A stretch of 51,813 bases of DNA from Dehalococcoidia bacterium (GTDB lineage: Bacteria > Chloroflexota > Dehalococcoidia > Lucifugimonadales > GCA-2717565), in the NCBI GenBank assembly GCA_009692865.1, contig SHYH01000004.1, positions 1 through 51,813 on the forward strand. The letters are read 5' to 3'. Position numbers and translations under genes: made by a program. Below the pieces are notes generated by a model, which worked only from the letters and a program-made list of their open reading frames with translations, was not told the origin of the DNA and did not search any database. The stretch's first letter is position 1. Each line of letters opens with the position of its first letter. Below are positions 34,395 to 42,726 of this stretch, in pieces.

Positions 34395-34940
34395 CTACGG
34401 TTGGAGGGCTCGACGCCTCCGCCCAGCGCTCCACGCCACGTAGAGTCCACCCAGGACAAGCACCAGCACTACTATGGCAAAGCCTATTGTGCCCACCCAC
34501 GGGTTTCGAGGCATCTCCCGCGCCTCCAGGTCGAGGGTAGTCGTTGCTTCGCCCAGGGGGCTGGTGATCTGAAAGGCGAGGAGCCAGGTCCCCGGCTGGT
34601 CTAGGTTGATGCCTGCCACGTAGGTCCCGGGCGCCGAGGGGGAGTGCACTACCAGGGCACGTCCTTCCGGGGTGTCTATGGACCGTTGGGCCAGGATGCT
34701 CACCTGGGCATCGGTGACGGGCTGGGCCGTGGCGGCGTCCGCCAGGCTGACCCACAGGTACAGTTCCCCCACGTAGGGCTTGGCGGAGCTGGCGGCAACG
34801 GCAATACTGTATGCGCCCACCTGCTGGCGCAGGATCTCCTCGGCGCGTCCCAGGGCCTGGGCGTGGGCAGACGTGGCGTTCCCTGCCAGGGCCACGGCGA
34901 GCAGCGCGAGGGCCCACACAGCGAGAAGAGACAGCTTCAC
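34395..34940 (-). CDS. Exported membrane-anchored protein with YtkA/FixH-like domain
   Basis: The 181-residue protein has an N-terminal signal peptide (MKLSLLAVWALALLAVALAG), an extracytoplasmic beta-rich domain (about 40-140) with PVTDAQVSIL, GTYVAGINLDQPGTWLLAFQI and a final beta stretch resembling YtkA/FixH-like domains, then a C-terminal membrane helix (about 148-170) and a short Arg-rich cytosolic tail. A role in envelope, respiratory or copper biology is possible for such domains but not shown here. It overlaps the PIG-L gene by 4 nt. Confidence 0.65.
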   Translation of the reverse strand: MKLSLLAVWALALLAVALAGNATSAHAQALGRAEEILRQQVGAYSIAVAASSAKPYVGELYLWVSLADAATAQPVTDAQVSILAQRSIDTPEGRALVVHSPSAPGTYVAGINLDQPGTWLLAFQITSPLGEATTTLDLEAREMPRNPWVGTIGFAIVVLVLVLGGLYVAWSAGRRRRALQP

Positions 34941-35665
34941 CTCAGCCTGAGGTAGCGGAAGGCTTCGGCGTACTGCATGCCTCGCTCTCCCGCCGTCCGG
35001 CGAGCCCCCTCCTTCACACGCTCCTCCAAGCCGTCGGTGTTGGTGAACTGGCTCTTATGCTGCCGCACCGCTTCGATCTTCTGGTCAATGCTCTCGCTGA
35101 TGTCGATCCAGAGGTTGGCCTCGTCGCCACCGCCCATGCCGACCAGCACCTGAAGGGCCTTGTGAGGCATGAACCCCTCGGCGATAAGCTCGGGGAAGGC
35201 GTGGTAGTCGCGGGCCGATGGGAAGACGGCGTCCAGGGTGGCGTCACCCGCGTTGCGATGATCAGGGTGGTTCAGGAAGCGACCCGTCAAGTGACGCACG
35301 GGGTCCTGGCAGATGACCACGTCGGGGCGGAAGCGACGGATCTGCCGGGCGATGTCGCGCCGCAGCTCCAGGGTGTTCTGCAGGTACTGGTCGGGGTATT
35401 CCAGGAACACCACGTCGGAGACCCCCAGGGCGGCGCAGGCAGCTCGCTGCTCGGCCTCCCGGATCGTGGCCAGGCGGGCAGGAACCATCTCGGGGTCTGA
35501 GCTCCCCTTGTCACCGTTGGTGCACACCACGTACACCACCTGCTTTCCCTGCCGGGTCCACGTGGCCACGGTGCCCGCGGCCATGAACTCGGCATCGTCA
35601 GGGTGGGCTATCACTACCATGGCCCGCTCGAAAGGTTGCAGCTCGTTCACCGGTTCCTGCATCAT
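34937..35665 (-). CDS. PIG-L family deacetylase
   Basis: The 242-residue LmbE/PIG-L zinc hydrolase has the metal motif VVIAHPDDAEF (His, Asp, Asp) and a third ligand in NHPDHRNAG. The family removes acetyl groups from N-acetylglucosaminyl compounds, as in mycothiol, bacillithiol or glycolipid synthesis. The actual substrate is not clear. The start is ATG 35665 or 35662, since the frame opens with two Met codons. It is in the same operon as the YtkA-like gene. Confidence 0.88.
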   Translation of the reverse strand: MMQEPVNELQPFERAMVVIAHPDDAEFMAAGTVATWTRQGKQVVYVVCTNGDKGSSDPEMVPARLATIREAEQRAACAALGVSDVVFLEYPDQYLQNTLELRRDIARQIRRFRPDVVICQDPVRHLTGRFLNHPDHRNAGDATLDAVFPSARDYHAFPELIAEGFMPHKALQVLVGMGGGDEANLWIDISESIDQKIEAVRQHKSQFTNTDGLEERVKEGARRTAGERGMQYAEAFRYLRLR

Positions 35666-35735
35666 TGTTGGCTTGCACCTCGCGGGAGTTTACAGGGTAG
35701 TGTACCGCCTTGCGGGCCTTTGCGCCAGTCGGGTG

Positions 35736-35859
35736 CAGGGCGTGCCACCGACACGTCGAGTGTCTTCGACCCCGATGCGGGGATATGGGGCCTACGGTCT
35801 GCACCCACGCTCAGTAATGTCCTTCGCCGCTGTCAGGTGCTGGCGATGGTCAACGTGGG
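35736..35859. repeat. Dispersed repeat R2, copy 1
   Basis: The unit CAGGGCGTGCCACCGACACG, followed by TCGAGTGTCTTCGACC, then TGCACCCACGCTCAGTAATG and GGTGCTGGCGATGGTCAACG, matches copy 2 at 44974-45070 with about 85-90% identity by eye, except that copy 1 has 28 extra bases after position 35771. Confidence 0.7.
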
Positions 35860-35919
35860 TGTCCCGATGAATTGGGACTGCACCCTCCTGATGCCTCTAC
35901 CTGGGCGTTTGCCCTAAAT

Positions 35920-35973
35920 CAGCTCCCGTAATGTGGGTGCAGGGCGAACCCTGCACCCACATTACGGGAGCTG
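35920..35973 (-). terminator. Perfect 25-bp hairpin at the end of the peptidase gene
   Basis: Arms 35920-35944 and 35949-35973 are perfectly complementary around a 4-nt loop. The peptidase stop codon (35962-35964) lies inside one arm. The minus strand continues ATTTAGGGC. Probable terminator made from repeat sequence (TGCACCCAC motif shared with R2). Confidence 0.6.
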
Positions 35974-37257
35974 CGCCTCCAGCAGCGGGCACGGCACGAT
36001 GAGGTAGACGCCCCAGGCCTGCGGCAGGAGATGGTTGGCGGTGTTGCTGAGGGTGGTGCTCAGCCTGAAGAGGCGGTTCCCCGTCAAGAAGTCGCCCTGG
36101 CTATAGCTTTCCAGGGCCTCGTTCCACCAGGCGACGCTGTTCGCATAGGTGGCGCGAATCTCCTCCACCAAGGTGTCAGCGGGCAGGCCATCGAGGTCGG
36201 CGGCGAGGAGTTGCAGCCACGTTTGGAACCCCAGGTAGACGGGCGTTGGGCTGTCCACCATCTTGTCCCACGCATCTGTCGCCTGATCCTTCAGGGCCAG
36301 AAAGCGGTTTAACCCGCACAACACCAGGGCGGCTTGCTCCTCGGGGAGTGGGGTGTTCAGCCAAGGCTGGAGGGTCTGTCGCAGCAGGGCGTCCACGGGC
36401 GTCTCGGCTCCTCGGCTGGCCACCAGGCGCCTGACGCCGTCCTCTTGCTGCTGCCCGGCCACTGCCTGGACGATGAGGGCGCTCACGTCGTAAAGGAGGT
36501 GCAGGTCGGCCTCTCCCTGGGCGTCTGTGGCCCAGTTTGGGGAGGCGAGTTGGGCCGCGGTGGGGAGCAGGCCGGCGATCATGGCCGCCCTCAACTTGTA
36601 CCTTCGCTGCAGGAGGAGCCTGGCTGCGGACTCCGGAGGGGCCATCTTGGCCTCCACGTACTGCGCCAGCCCCTCGTCCAGCCAACGGGGCAGCCGGTGC
36701 TCCCGGAGGGCCAGGTGGGTGAGTTCGTGGGCCGTGATCATCTGGGTGATCTCCTTGATGTGCAGGCCCAGCCAGCCCTGGCGCTCCTCCTCGGGGACCG
36801 ATTCGTCCCAGATGAGGCTGGGCGCTCTATTGATGTACGCCTCCCCCTCGCGGAAATAGCCCTGGGTCCACTCGGGATGGTTCCCGCCTATGATCTGGGT
36901 GTAGGCCTCCTGGTCCAGGAGGTAGACGGTGGCCTCGGTCAGCGGGACGGCAAGAGTGGTGGGGAGGAGTTCTTTGGCCCTTGCGTAGGTGTCCACCACC
37001 CATTGGACCTGGATGGGGGCCGTGGTGGGGGCATAGTGTAAGGTCAGCCCCTGGGTCGTTGCCGACGTCAGGTCCAATCGCTGAGCCAGGGTTGGGGTGG
37101 GGGTTGCAGAAGGGGATGGTGGCGCCACGGTGGGACTGGGGCTAGAGGCTGGAGCCCCCGTCGGCTGGGGAGCGCTGCAGGAGGCCAGGATGGACAGCAA
37201 AACGACGGTTCCAGCAAGCCGTCGCAGAAGAGAGTTGAACAGGCTTTGCACGAAAAC
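35962..37257 (-). CDS. Lipoprotein metallopeptidase, MA (gluzincin-like) type
   Basis: A protein of about 431 residues. GTG 37257 is the likely start, because upstream codons of the open frame lie in repeat copy C. The signal peptide ends in lipobox ILASC (Cys27), then a Pro/Ser/Thr-rich linker follows. The zinc motif HELTH is at 177-181 (ITAHELTHLAL), with the third ligand Glu195 in LPRWLDEGLAQYVE; this H-E-x-x-H plus downstream E pattern is that of peptidase MA-like lipoproteins. The C-terminal 200 residues are helical with no known domain. An extracytoplasmic peptidase is likely; the target is unknown. Confidence 0.8.
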   Translation of the reverse strand, partial: VFVQSLFNSLLRRLAGTVVLLSILASCSAPQPTGAPASSPSPTVAPPSPSATPTPTLAQRLDLTSATTQGLTLHYAPTTAPIQVQWVVDTYARAKELLPTTLAVPLTEATVYLLDQEAYTQIIGGNHPEWTQGYFREGEAYINRAPSLIWDESVPEEERQGWLGLHIKEITQMITAHELTHLALREHRLPRWLDEGLAQYVEAKMAPPESAARLLLQRRYKLRAAMIAGLLPTAAQLASPNWATDAQGEADLHLLYDVSALIVQAVAGQQQEDGVRRLVASRGAETPVDALLRQTLQPWLNTPLPEEQAALVLCGLNRFLALKDQATDAWDKMVDSPTPVYLGFQTWLQLLAADLDGLPADTLVEEIRATYANSVAWWNEALESYSQGDFLTGNRLFRLSTTLSNTANHLLPQAWGVYLIVPCPLLEAQLP

Positions 37258-37267
37258 CCCCGAAGTG

Positions 37268-37375
37268 GAGGAGCTCAGAGGGGACGGAGTCCCCTCTGAC
37301 GGGGGTATGGGGGTGTCCCCCATAGCTAACCCCCCCCCTTCCTGGAAAGAAGGGGGCCAGGGAGATGGTGAAACC
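37268..37375 (-). repeat. MITE-like dispersed repeat, copy C
   Basis: Inverse orientation relative to copies A and B. It has GAGGGGACGGAGTCCCCTCT, GGGGGTGTCCCCCAT and CCCCCCTTCCTGGAAAGAAG segments and ends GGGAGATGGTGAAACCG. The outer end is truncated compared with copy D. Confidence 0.65.
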
Positions 37376-37486
37376 GCAGAGTTAGCCGTGGACTACAGAG
37401 CTGTACAGGACTTTTTGTGCAAAGCCGATTGGACATGCGTGTGATTGTAGAGAGCAGGTCGTGGAGAAGGCAATGCCTCGGTTCGA

Positions 37487-37515
37487 TTGACAGGCCCCAG
37501 GGCGCCACCTACCAT
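37487..37515 (+). promoter_or_regulatory. Consensus promoter of SRP RNA
   Basis: TTGACA (37487-37492) and TACCAT (37510-37515) are 17 nt apart, with a predicted start near 37522, 4 nt upstream of the mapped RNA 5' end. Confidence 0.75.
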
Positions 37516-37525
37516 GGAACCTGGA

Positions 37526-37793
37526 GGCTGTGCTAGATGGGGAGCTAGCGGTGCCCTGAACCCGCAATCCGCTTTAGCGGGGTTGAATTCCCCTTTGAGG
37601 TTGCAGTTTGGAGCCTCTACCTGGATGCGGTGGGCGTTGAGGGTTGGGCCCTGCGCGGCGGTAGCCCGTGAACCCCGTGAGGTCCGGAAGGAAGCAGCGG
37701 TAAGCGGAAGCTTCCGGGTGCCGCAGGTCTACCTGGCCCGAGCCCGCCCCTTCAGGCACGCCACAGGTTGTCATCGAGGAGGGGTGCACAGTC
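37526..37793 (+). ncRNA. ffs: Signal recognition particle RNA, bacterial large type
   Basis: An RNA of about 268 nt. The domain IV core (37666-37715) has the Ffh-binding signature GTGAACCCCGTGAGGTCCGG, then AAGGAAGCAGCGGTAAGC. The 5' part carries the Alu domain as in Bacillus scRNA: GGCTGTGCTAGATGGGGAGC, then GGTGCCCTGAACCCGCAATC and GGGGTTGAATTCCC. The 5' end GGCTGTGC pairs with GCACAGTC at 37786-37793, and the inner stem GGGCC (37646-37650) pairs with GGCCC (37735-37739). A pyrimidine-rich run (TCTCCTCTCTATTTTC) follows. The RNA works with Ffh (not in the window) and with FtsY, encoded 8 kb downstream. Confidence 0.93.
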
Positions 37794-37916
37794 TCCTCTC
37801 TATTTTCTACGAGCATCTCTCCTGCTGCCCAGCGGAGCATGGAGAGCAAGCGAACTTCGAGGTGACGGGTCCAGTACTCGATTGCGTAAGTTCGCGTGCA
37901 TAAGGTCCGCCCCCTC

Positions 37917-37984
37917 CCCGCTCACTCTGAGCCTGTCGAAGGGCGAGTCCCGACAAGTCGGGATTCGACAAGCTCACCATGAGC
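37917..37984. repeat. REP-like palindromic repeat
   Basis: CGCTCACTCTGAGCCTGTCG, then GTCCCGACAAGTCGGGAT and TTCGACAAGCTCACCATGAG form nested inverted repeats. The same class as the degenerate unit at about 12845-12995. Confidence 0.6.
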
Positions 37985-38021
37985 GGCTGTTCCTATCGCG
38001 CTTTTTTCCAGAGAGGGTCCA

Positions 38022-38837
38022 GTGGTAGAGCTCCGAAGCAGAACAAGAGGCCATAAGGCCCTGGGGCAGCACTTTCTCCAGGACCGTCGCTATCTGGGTC
38101 CCATGCTCCGAGCGGCATCCCTGACCGCCGAGGACACGGTGGTCGAGGTGGGGCCAGGCACCGGCGTGCTGACGGAGGCGCTGATCGGTCAGGCTCGCAG
38201 GATTGTAGCGGTGGAGCTGGACCCCAACCTTGCCGAGGCGTTGCGCCAGCGGTTCCAGGGGGTTAGGAACCTGGAGGTGGTAGTGGGTGACGCTCGGGAG
38301 GCTACTCCAGAGGATCTGTTGGGGGGCCGCGAGCCCTACAAGGTGGTGGCCAACCTGCCCTACTACGCCGCCACGCCCATCCTCCGGAGGTTTCTGGAGG
38401 CCTCCCACAAGCCACAGCTCCTGGTGGTCATGCTCCAGAGGGAGGTGGTCCAGCAGATGGTGGCGCCTCCTGGCAAGCGATCCCTTCTGTCGGTGGCTAT
38501 CCAGTTCTACGGCCAGCCTCGCGTGGTGGGCCTGGTGCCTCCTCGGGCCTTTCGCCCTCCTCCCAAAGTCACCTCGGCCATCGTGAGCATTCGAGTGCTG
38601 CCTCAACCTGCGGTCGAGGTCGACAGTGTCGAGGGGTTCTTCGGCGTGGTCCGAGGGGGGTTCAGCGCGCCCCGCAAACAGCTGCGGAACGCCTTGCACT
38701 ACGGGCTGGGGCTCTCGCCCTTGCAAAGCGAGGCCCTTCTGCTCAAAGCTGGAGTGACCCCCACTCGCCGGGCCGAGACCCTGACCCTGGAGGAGTGGGC
38801 AGGCCTCTATCGGGCGTCCCGATCGGGATCGGGATGA
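38022..38837 (+). CDS. rsmA: 16S rRNA (adenine-1518/1519-N6) dimethyltransferase
   Basis: The 271-residue KsgA/RsmA enzyme dimethylates two adenines near the 3' end of 16S rRNA during small-subunit assembly. The N-terminal KALGQHFLQD motif, the SAM motif VEVGPGTGVLTEAL (42-54) and the catalytic NLPYY (111-115) are intact, and the C-terminal helical domain is complete. It starts at GTG 38022 with GAGAGG upstream. The stop overlaps the ispE start (ATGA), so the two are coupled. Confidence 0.95.
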   Translation: MVELRSRTRGHKALGQHFLQDRRYLGPMLRAASLTAEDTVVEVGPGTGVLTEALIGQARRIVAVELDPNLAEALRQRFQGVRNLEVVVGDAREATPEDLLGGREPYKVVANLPYYAATPILRRFLEASHKPQLLVVMLQREVVQQMVAPPGKRSLLSVAIQFYGQPRVVGLVPPRAFRPPPKVTSAIVSIRVLPQPAVEVDSVEGFFGVVRGGFSAPRKQLRNALHYGLGLSPLQSEALLLKAGVTPTRRAETLTLEEWAGLYRASRSGSG

Positions 38838-39718
38838 TAATCTTTCAGGCCTACGCCAAGGTCAACCTGACCCTGGAGGTCCTGGGGGAGCGCACCGACG
38901 GCTATCACGACGTCGCCACGGTGCTCCAGCCCGTTGACCTGAGCGATACCCTCACCTTCGAGCCCGCATTGAGCCTCAGCCTGGAGTGCTCCCTGCCGGA
39001 GTTGCCGATGGAGGCCAACCTGGTCTATCGGGCGGCACGACTCCTCCAAGAGGAGACGGGTCAGAAGGCGGGCGCCCGAATCCGTCTGGAGAAGGGCATC
39101 CCCGTGGCGGCGGGCCTGGGTGGGGGCAGCAGCGACGCCGCAGCGACCCTGCGAGGGCTGAACCAGCTTTGGGGCCTGGGCCTGGAGGCTTCCCAGTTGC
39201 ACGAGTTGGCGGCTCGGCTGGGTTCGGACGTGCCCTTTTTCCTGTATGGGGGCACGGCGCTGGTGGAGGGAAGGGGAGAGCGGCTGACCCCTTTGCCAAC
39301 CCCTCAGGGTGACCTCGGTGTGGTGTTGCTGCACCCTCCCATCACGCTCGCAAACAAGACGGCGGCCCTGTACAGGGCTTTGCCCCACAACGCGTATACT
39401 CGTGGGGAGGCCACGGGCGCCCTGGCCCACTGCCTGAGGGACGGTAAGCCTCTGAAAGCAGAGGCCTTGTTCAACGCTTTTGCCGCCGTCGCCTTCACCT
39501 CCTTTCCCTGTCTGGAGCACTACTGGAGCGTCTTTGAGGAGGCGGGGGCCCAGGGCGTCCACCTGGCGGGTACGGGGCCTACGCTGTACATCCTGGCCCC
39601 TTGGGCGGAAGGCCAGGACATCGAGCGCAGGCTCCTGGGACAGGGGTTTGAGGTCTACCTGGTGAAGATGGTGGAGCTCCAAGCATCTTTGTCCGTCAGC
39701 AGGGGCTTGCTTCATTAG
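38834..39718 (+). CDS. ispE: 4-diphosphocytidyl-2-C-methyl-D-erythritol kinase
   Basis: The 294-residue GHMP kinase is the fourth step of the non-mevalonate (MEP) isoprenoid pathway. FQAYAKVNLTLEVLG at the N-terminus, the ATP-binding GHMP motif PVAAGLGGGSSDAAA (90-104), the Asp132-containing GSDVPFFLYGG, and the C-terminal LAGTGPTLYIL are all present. The ATG at 38834 overlaps the rsmA stop; the longer frame from 38795 lies inside rsmA and is rejected. This shows the organism uses the MEP route. Confidence 0.95.
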   Translation: MIIFQAYAKVNLTLEVLGERTDGYHDVATVLQPVDLSDTLTFEPALSLSLECSLPELPMEANLVYRAARLLQEETGQKAGARIRLEKGIPVAAGLGGGSSDAAATLRGLNQLWGLGLEASQLHELAARLGSDVPFFLYGGTALVEGRGERLTPLPTPQGDLGVVLLHPPITLANKTAALYRALPHNAYTRGEATGALAHCLRDGKPLKAEALFNAFAAVAFTSFPCLEHYWSVFEEAGAQGVHLAGTGPTLYILAPWAEGQDIERRLLGQGFEVYLVKMVELQASLSVSRGLLH

Positions 39719-39731
39719 GGGAGTGCCGAAA

Positions 39732-39855
39732 TATGGGGAGTGCAGAGGGGCGAAGCCCCTTTGCCAGGGGTATGGGGGTGTCCCCCATATCTAAAAACTC
39801 CCCCTTCCTGGCAGGAAGGGGGTCAGGGGGATGGTCGAACGGGTTTTTCATCACC
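39732..39855 (-). repeat. MITE-like dispersed repeat, copy D
   Basis: Inverse orientation. It runs from the GGGGAGTGCAGAGGGGCGAA segment through a GGGGGTGTCCCCCAT hairpin and CCCCCTTCCTGGCAGGAAGG to the terminal GGGTTTTTCATCACCC, which is the complement of the start of copy B. It sits between ispE and the dinG-like gene. Confidence 0.72.
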
Positions 39856-39935
39856 CTGCTAAGGCTACTGGACTAGATCCTCAACGCACGAGCGGTAGAA
39901 AGGTCACCGTGTTGCAACAGATCCCTGGCGGACAC

Positions 39936-42725
39936 ATGTCCCCCTGGGGCCAGCCCTTTGTGGCTCTGGACCTGGAGACCACGGGCCTGAGCTCCTCCGT
40001 TGATGAGATCATCGAGGTGGGGGCCGTGAAGTTCCAGGGCGACCGAGTGCTGGGCACCTATCAGACCCTGGTCAACCCCTACCGCCCTCTCTCCTCGGTG
40101 GTGCGCCGCCTCACGGGCATCACGCAGGAGGACCTCCAGGGAGCGCCTCCCTTTGCCGCCATCGCTGGAGAGATCGAGGCCTTCGTGGGTGACGCTCCCC
40201 TGGTGGGCCACAACGTCCCCTTCGACGTGGGGTTTCTCACCCAGAAGGGGGTCCGACTGTCTGGTCTGGCCTACGACACCTGGGACCTCGCCACCATCCT
40301 CTTCCCCAAGCGCAGGAGCTACTCCCTTGCCCCGCTGGCTGCCTCGGTCGGCGTTGCTCACCCGCGACCCCATCGCGCCCTTCCCGATGCTCAGGTGACG
40401 CACCTCCTCTTCATGGCGCTCCTGGGCCTGGCGCAGGAGCAGGAGCCGGAGACCCTGGCGGAGTTCGGGCGTCTCGCGTCCCATGCGCAGTGGCCCCTGG
40501 GGGGCCTGCTGGCAGGTCTGAGCGCGTCGGGCAGCGCCGGTAGGGTGACCCCTGCCCTGTGGAAGGGCGGCGGCATAGACCTCGAGGCCCTCCAGCGGCG
40601 GTTGGGCGGGTCCAGACCCTTGCGCCAGGGCACGGTGGCTACGCCGGTGGAGGAGGAGGCGCTGGAGGCTCTGGTTGGCGCTGAGGGACCTCTGAGCCAG
40701 GCCCTTCCAGGCTACGAGCGCCGCGAGGAGCAAGTCCGCATGATGAAGCAGGTGGCCACCGCCCTGAACGAAGGGCACCATCTGATGGTGGAGGGCGGAA
40801 CGGGCATCGGCAAGTCCCTGGCCTACCTGATTCCAGCGGCCCTCTTTGCCCTGCGGAACAGGGTGCGAGTGCTTGTCTCCACCAACACCATCAACCTCCA
40901 GGAGCAGCTCGTCACCAAAGACATCCCCGCAGCCCTTCAGGCCCTGGGTCTCCAGGACGGCGACTCGCCCATCCGCGTGGCCCACCTGAAGGGTCGGACC
41001 AACTATCTCTGCATGCGTCGCTGGTCCCAGGCGCGGGCCGCCGAGACCCTCAGCCCAGAGGAGGCTCGCTTCTTTGCCAGGACCCTCCTGTGGCTCCAGT
41101 CCACTGCCACGGGAGACAGGTCTGAGATGAGCCTGCTGGCCGTGGAGGAGCGGTTGTGGGACGGCCTTTCGTCCCGGGGGGCCAAGGAGTGCATTGGCGC
41201 AGAGCCCGCCTGCTTTCTGCGGGCCGCTCGAGAGCGGGCCGAAGCCGCCCACATCCTCATTGTGAACCACGCCCTCCTCTTGGCCAATGCCGCCGCGGGC
41301 GGCGCCCTGTTGCCGGAGTACGAGCACCTCATTGTGGACGAGGCCCATCACCTGGAGGAGGAGGCCACTGAGCAGTTTGGCTTTCGCGTCCCCCAAAACG
41401 CCCAACTGGAGGCCCTGGAGGGTTTGCGGGGCCTGCTGCAACGGGTACGGGTCTTCTTGGGCCGCCGAGGCGTGCCGCCCCTGCGACGCGAGCGTTTGGA
41501 GCAGGAGCTGGTTCAGCGGGAGCAGGAGATCGGCGCGGTGCGGGGTCACTTGGAGCGGTTGTATCAGGTCCTTGGGGTGCTGGTGAGCGGCTGGGCAAAG
41601 GACGGCGACGGCCCGAATCGCCAGCTTTGGGTGACCGCCGGCACCCGGGCCCAGCCCGACTGGTCGCAGATGGAGGTCCTCTGGGAGGAGGCCCATCGGG
41701 CCTTGGGTGTGCTCGCCCAGGAGATGGAGGAGCTTGAGGCGGTGGTGAGAGAGTTCGCGGTGGTGGACCCTCCCTTGTCAGACGCGCTGCAGACGGACAT
41801 GGCCACCCGAGTCCAAGACCTCCGGGAGGTCCGAGGCCACCTCCGTGAGGCCCTGGCCGAGCCTCAGCAGGGGATGGTGTACTGGATGAGCCAGCAGGGC
41901 CGTGAGTCCGCCCTGCTCCTGCAAGGTGCGCCTTTGGAGGTGGGCCCCCTTCTGCAGGAGCGGCTCTACAAGGACAAGAGGAGCGTGATTCTCACGGGCG
42001 CCACCCTGACCACGGAGGGCAGCTTCGACCACCTCCGCCGTCGGGTGGGCCTGGAGGAGGCCGTCGAGCACCGCGAGGGGTCTCCCTTCGACTATCGGCG
42101 CGCTGCCCTCCTCCTGGCGCCCAATGACATGCCCGAGCCCAGCGCCCCAGGCTACGCTCAAGCCCTGGCGTCGGCGGTGGCGGAGTTGGCCCGGGCGGCT
42201 CAGGGGCGAACCATGGTGCTCTTCACCTCCTACGCCTCTCTTCGAGCTACCCACCGGTCCCTTCTGGGCCTGCTGGAGGCAGAGGGGATCCGTGTCCTGG
42301 CCCAGGGCGTGGACGGCCCGCCCAATCGGCTCATGGAGGCCTTCCAGGCGGAGCCCCGCAGCGTGCTTCTGGGCACCAGCAGCTTTTGGGAAGGTGTGGA
42401 CATGAGCGAGGGTGCGCTGAAGGTGCTGGTTCTGGCGCGCTTGCCCTTCGCGGTGCCCACCGAGCCGGTGTTCGCGGCCCGGTCTCAGCTTTTCGACGAT
42501 CCCTTCACCCAATACACCGTGCCCCAGGCGGTGCTTCGCTTCCGTCAGGGGTTTGGCCGGCTCATCCGACGCCGCGACGACCGGGGCGTCGTCGTGGTCT
42601 TGGATCGGCGCCTCGTCTCTCGGGGCTATGGGGCCAGCTTCCGCAACTCGCTCCCTCCGTGCGACTTCAAGACGCCCTCTCTCGCGAAGCTGGCAGAAGA
42701 AGTCAGGCGTTGGATCGGGGGATAG
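39936..42725 (+). CDS. dinG: DinG-type helicase with N-terminal DnaQ-like 3'-5' exonuclease domain
   Basis: A protein of about 929 residues. ATG 39936 is chosen because the upstream part of the frame lies in repeat copy D. The exonuclease domain (about 1-165) has FVALDLETTGL (DxE), HNVPFDVGFL and HRALPDAQVT with the late catalytic His/Asp. The XPD/DinG helicase follows: Walker A EGGTGIGKS, IVDEAHHL (DEAH), and motif VI GFGRLIRRRDDRG. The iron-sulfur region shows NYLCMRR, then ECIGAEPACFL, so only three of the usual four cysteines are visible. It probably unwinds damaged or structured DNA; the exonuclease fusion is known from Gram-positive DinG. The next gene starts 1 nt after its stop. Confidence 0.9.
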   Translation: MSPWGQPFVALDLETTGLSSSVDEIIEVGAVKFQGDRVLGTYQTLVNPYRPLSSVVRRLTGITQEDLQGAPPFAAIAGEIEAFVGDAPLVGHNVPFDVGFLTQKGVRLSGLAYDTWDLATILFPKRRSYSLAPLAASVGVAHPRPHRALPDAQVTHLLFMALLGLAQEQEPETLAEFGRLASHAQWPLGGLLAGLSASGSAGRVTPALWKGGGIDLEALQRRLGGSRPLRQGTVATPVEEEALEALVGAEGPLSQALPGYERREEQVRMMKQVATALNEGHHLMVEGGTGIGKSLAYLIPAALFALRNRVRVLVSTNTINLQEQLVTKDIPAALQALGLQDGDSPIRVAHLKGRTNYLCMRRWSQARAAETLSPEEARFFARTLLWLQSTATGDRSEMSLLAVEERLWDGLSSRGAKECIGAEPACFLRAARERAEAAHILIVNHALLLANAAAGGALLPEYEHLIVDEAHHLEEEATEQFGFRVPQNAQLEALEGLRGLLQRVRVFLGRRGVPPLRRERLEQELVQREQEIGAVRGHLERLYQVLGVLVSGWAKDGDGPNRQLWVTAGTRAQPDWSQMEVLWEEAHRALGVLAQEMEELEAVVREFAVVDPPLSDALQTDMATRVQDLREVRGHLREALAEPQQGMVYWMSQQGRESALLLQGAPLEVGPLLQERLYKDKRSVILTGATLTTEGSFDHLRRRVGLEEAVEHREGSPFDYRRAALLLAPNDMPEPSAPGYAQALASAVAELARAAQGRTMVLFTSYASLRATHRSLLGLLEAEGIRVLAQGVDGPPNRLMEAFQAEPRSVLLGTSSFWEGVDMSEGALKVLVLARLPFAVPTEPVFAARSQLFDDPFTQYTVPQAVLRFRQGFGRLIRRRDDRGVVVVLDRRLVSRGYGASFRNSLPPCDFKTPSLAKLAEEVRRWIGG

Positions 42726-42726
42726 G

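Noticed and set aside
39873-41696. Minus-strand open frame of 607 codons
   Set aside because: Antisense shadow of the dinG-like gene, with no recognisable domain.
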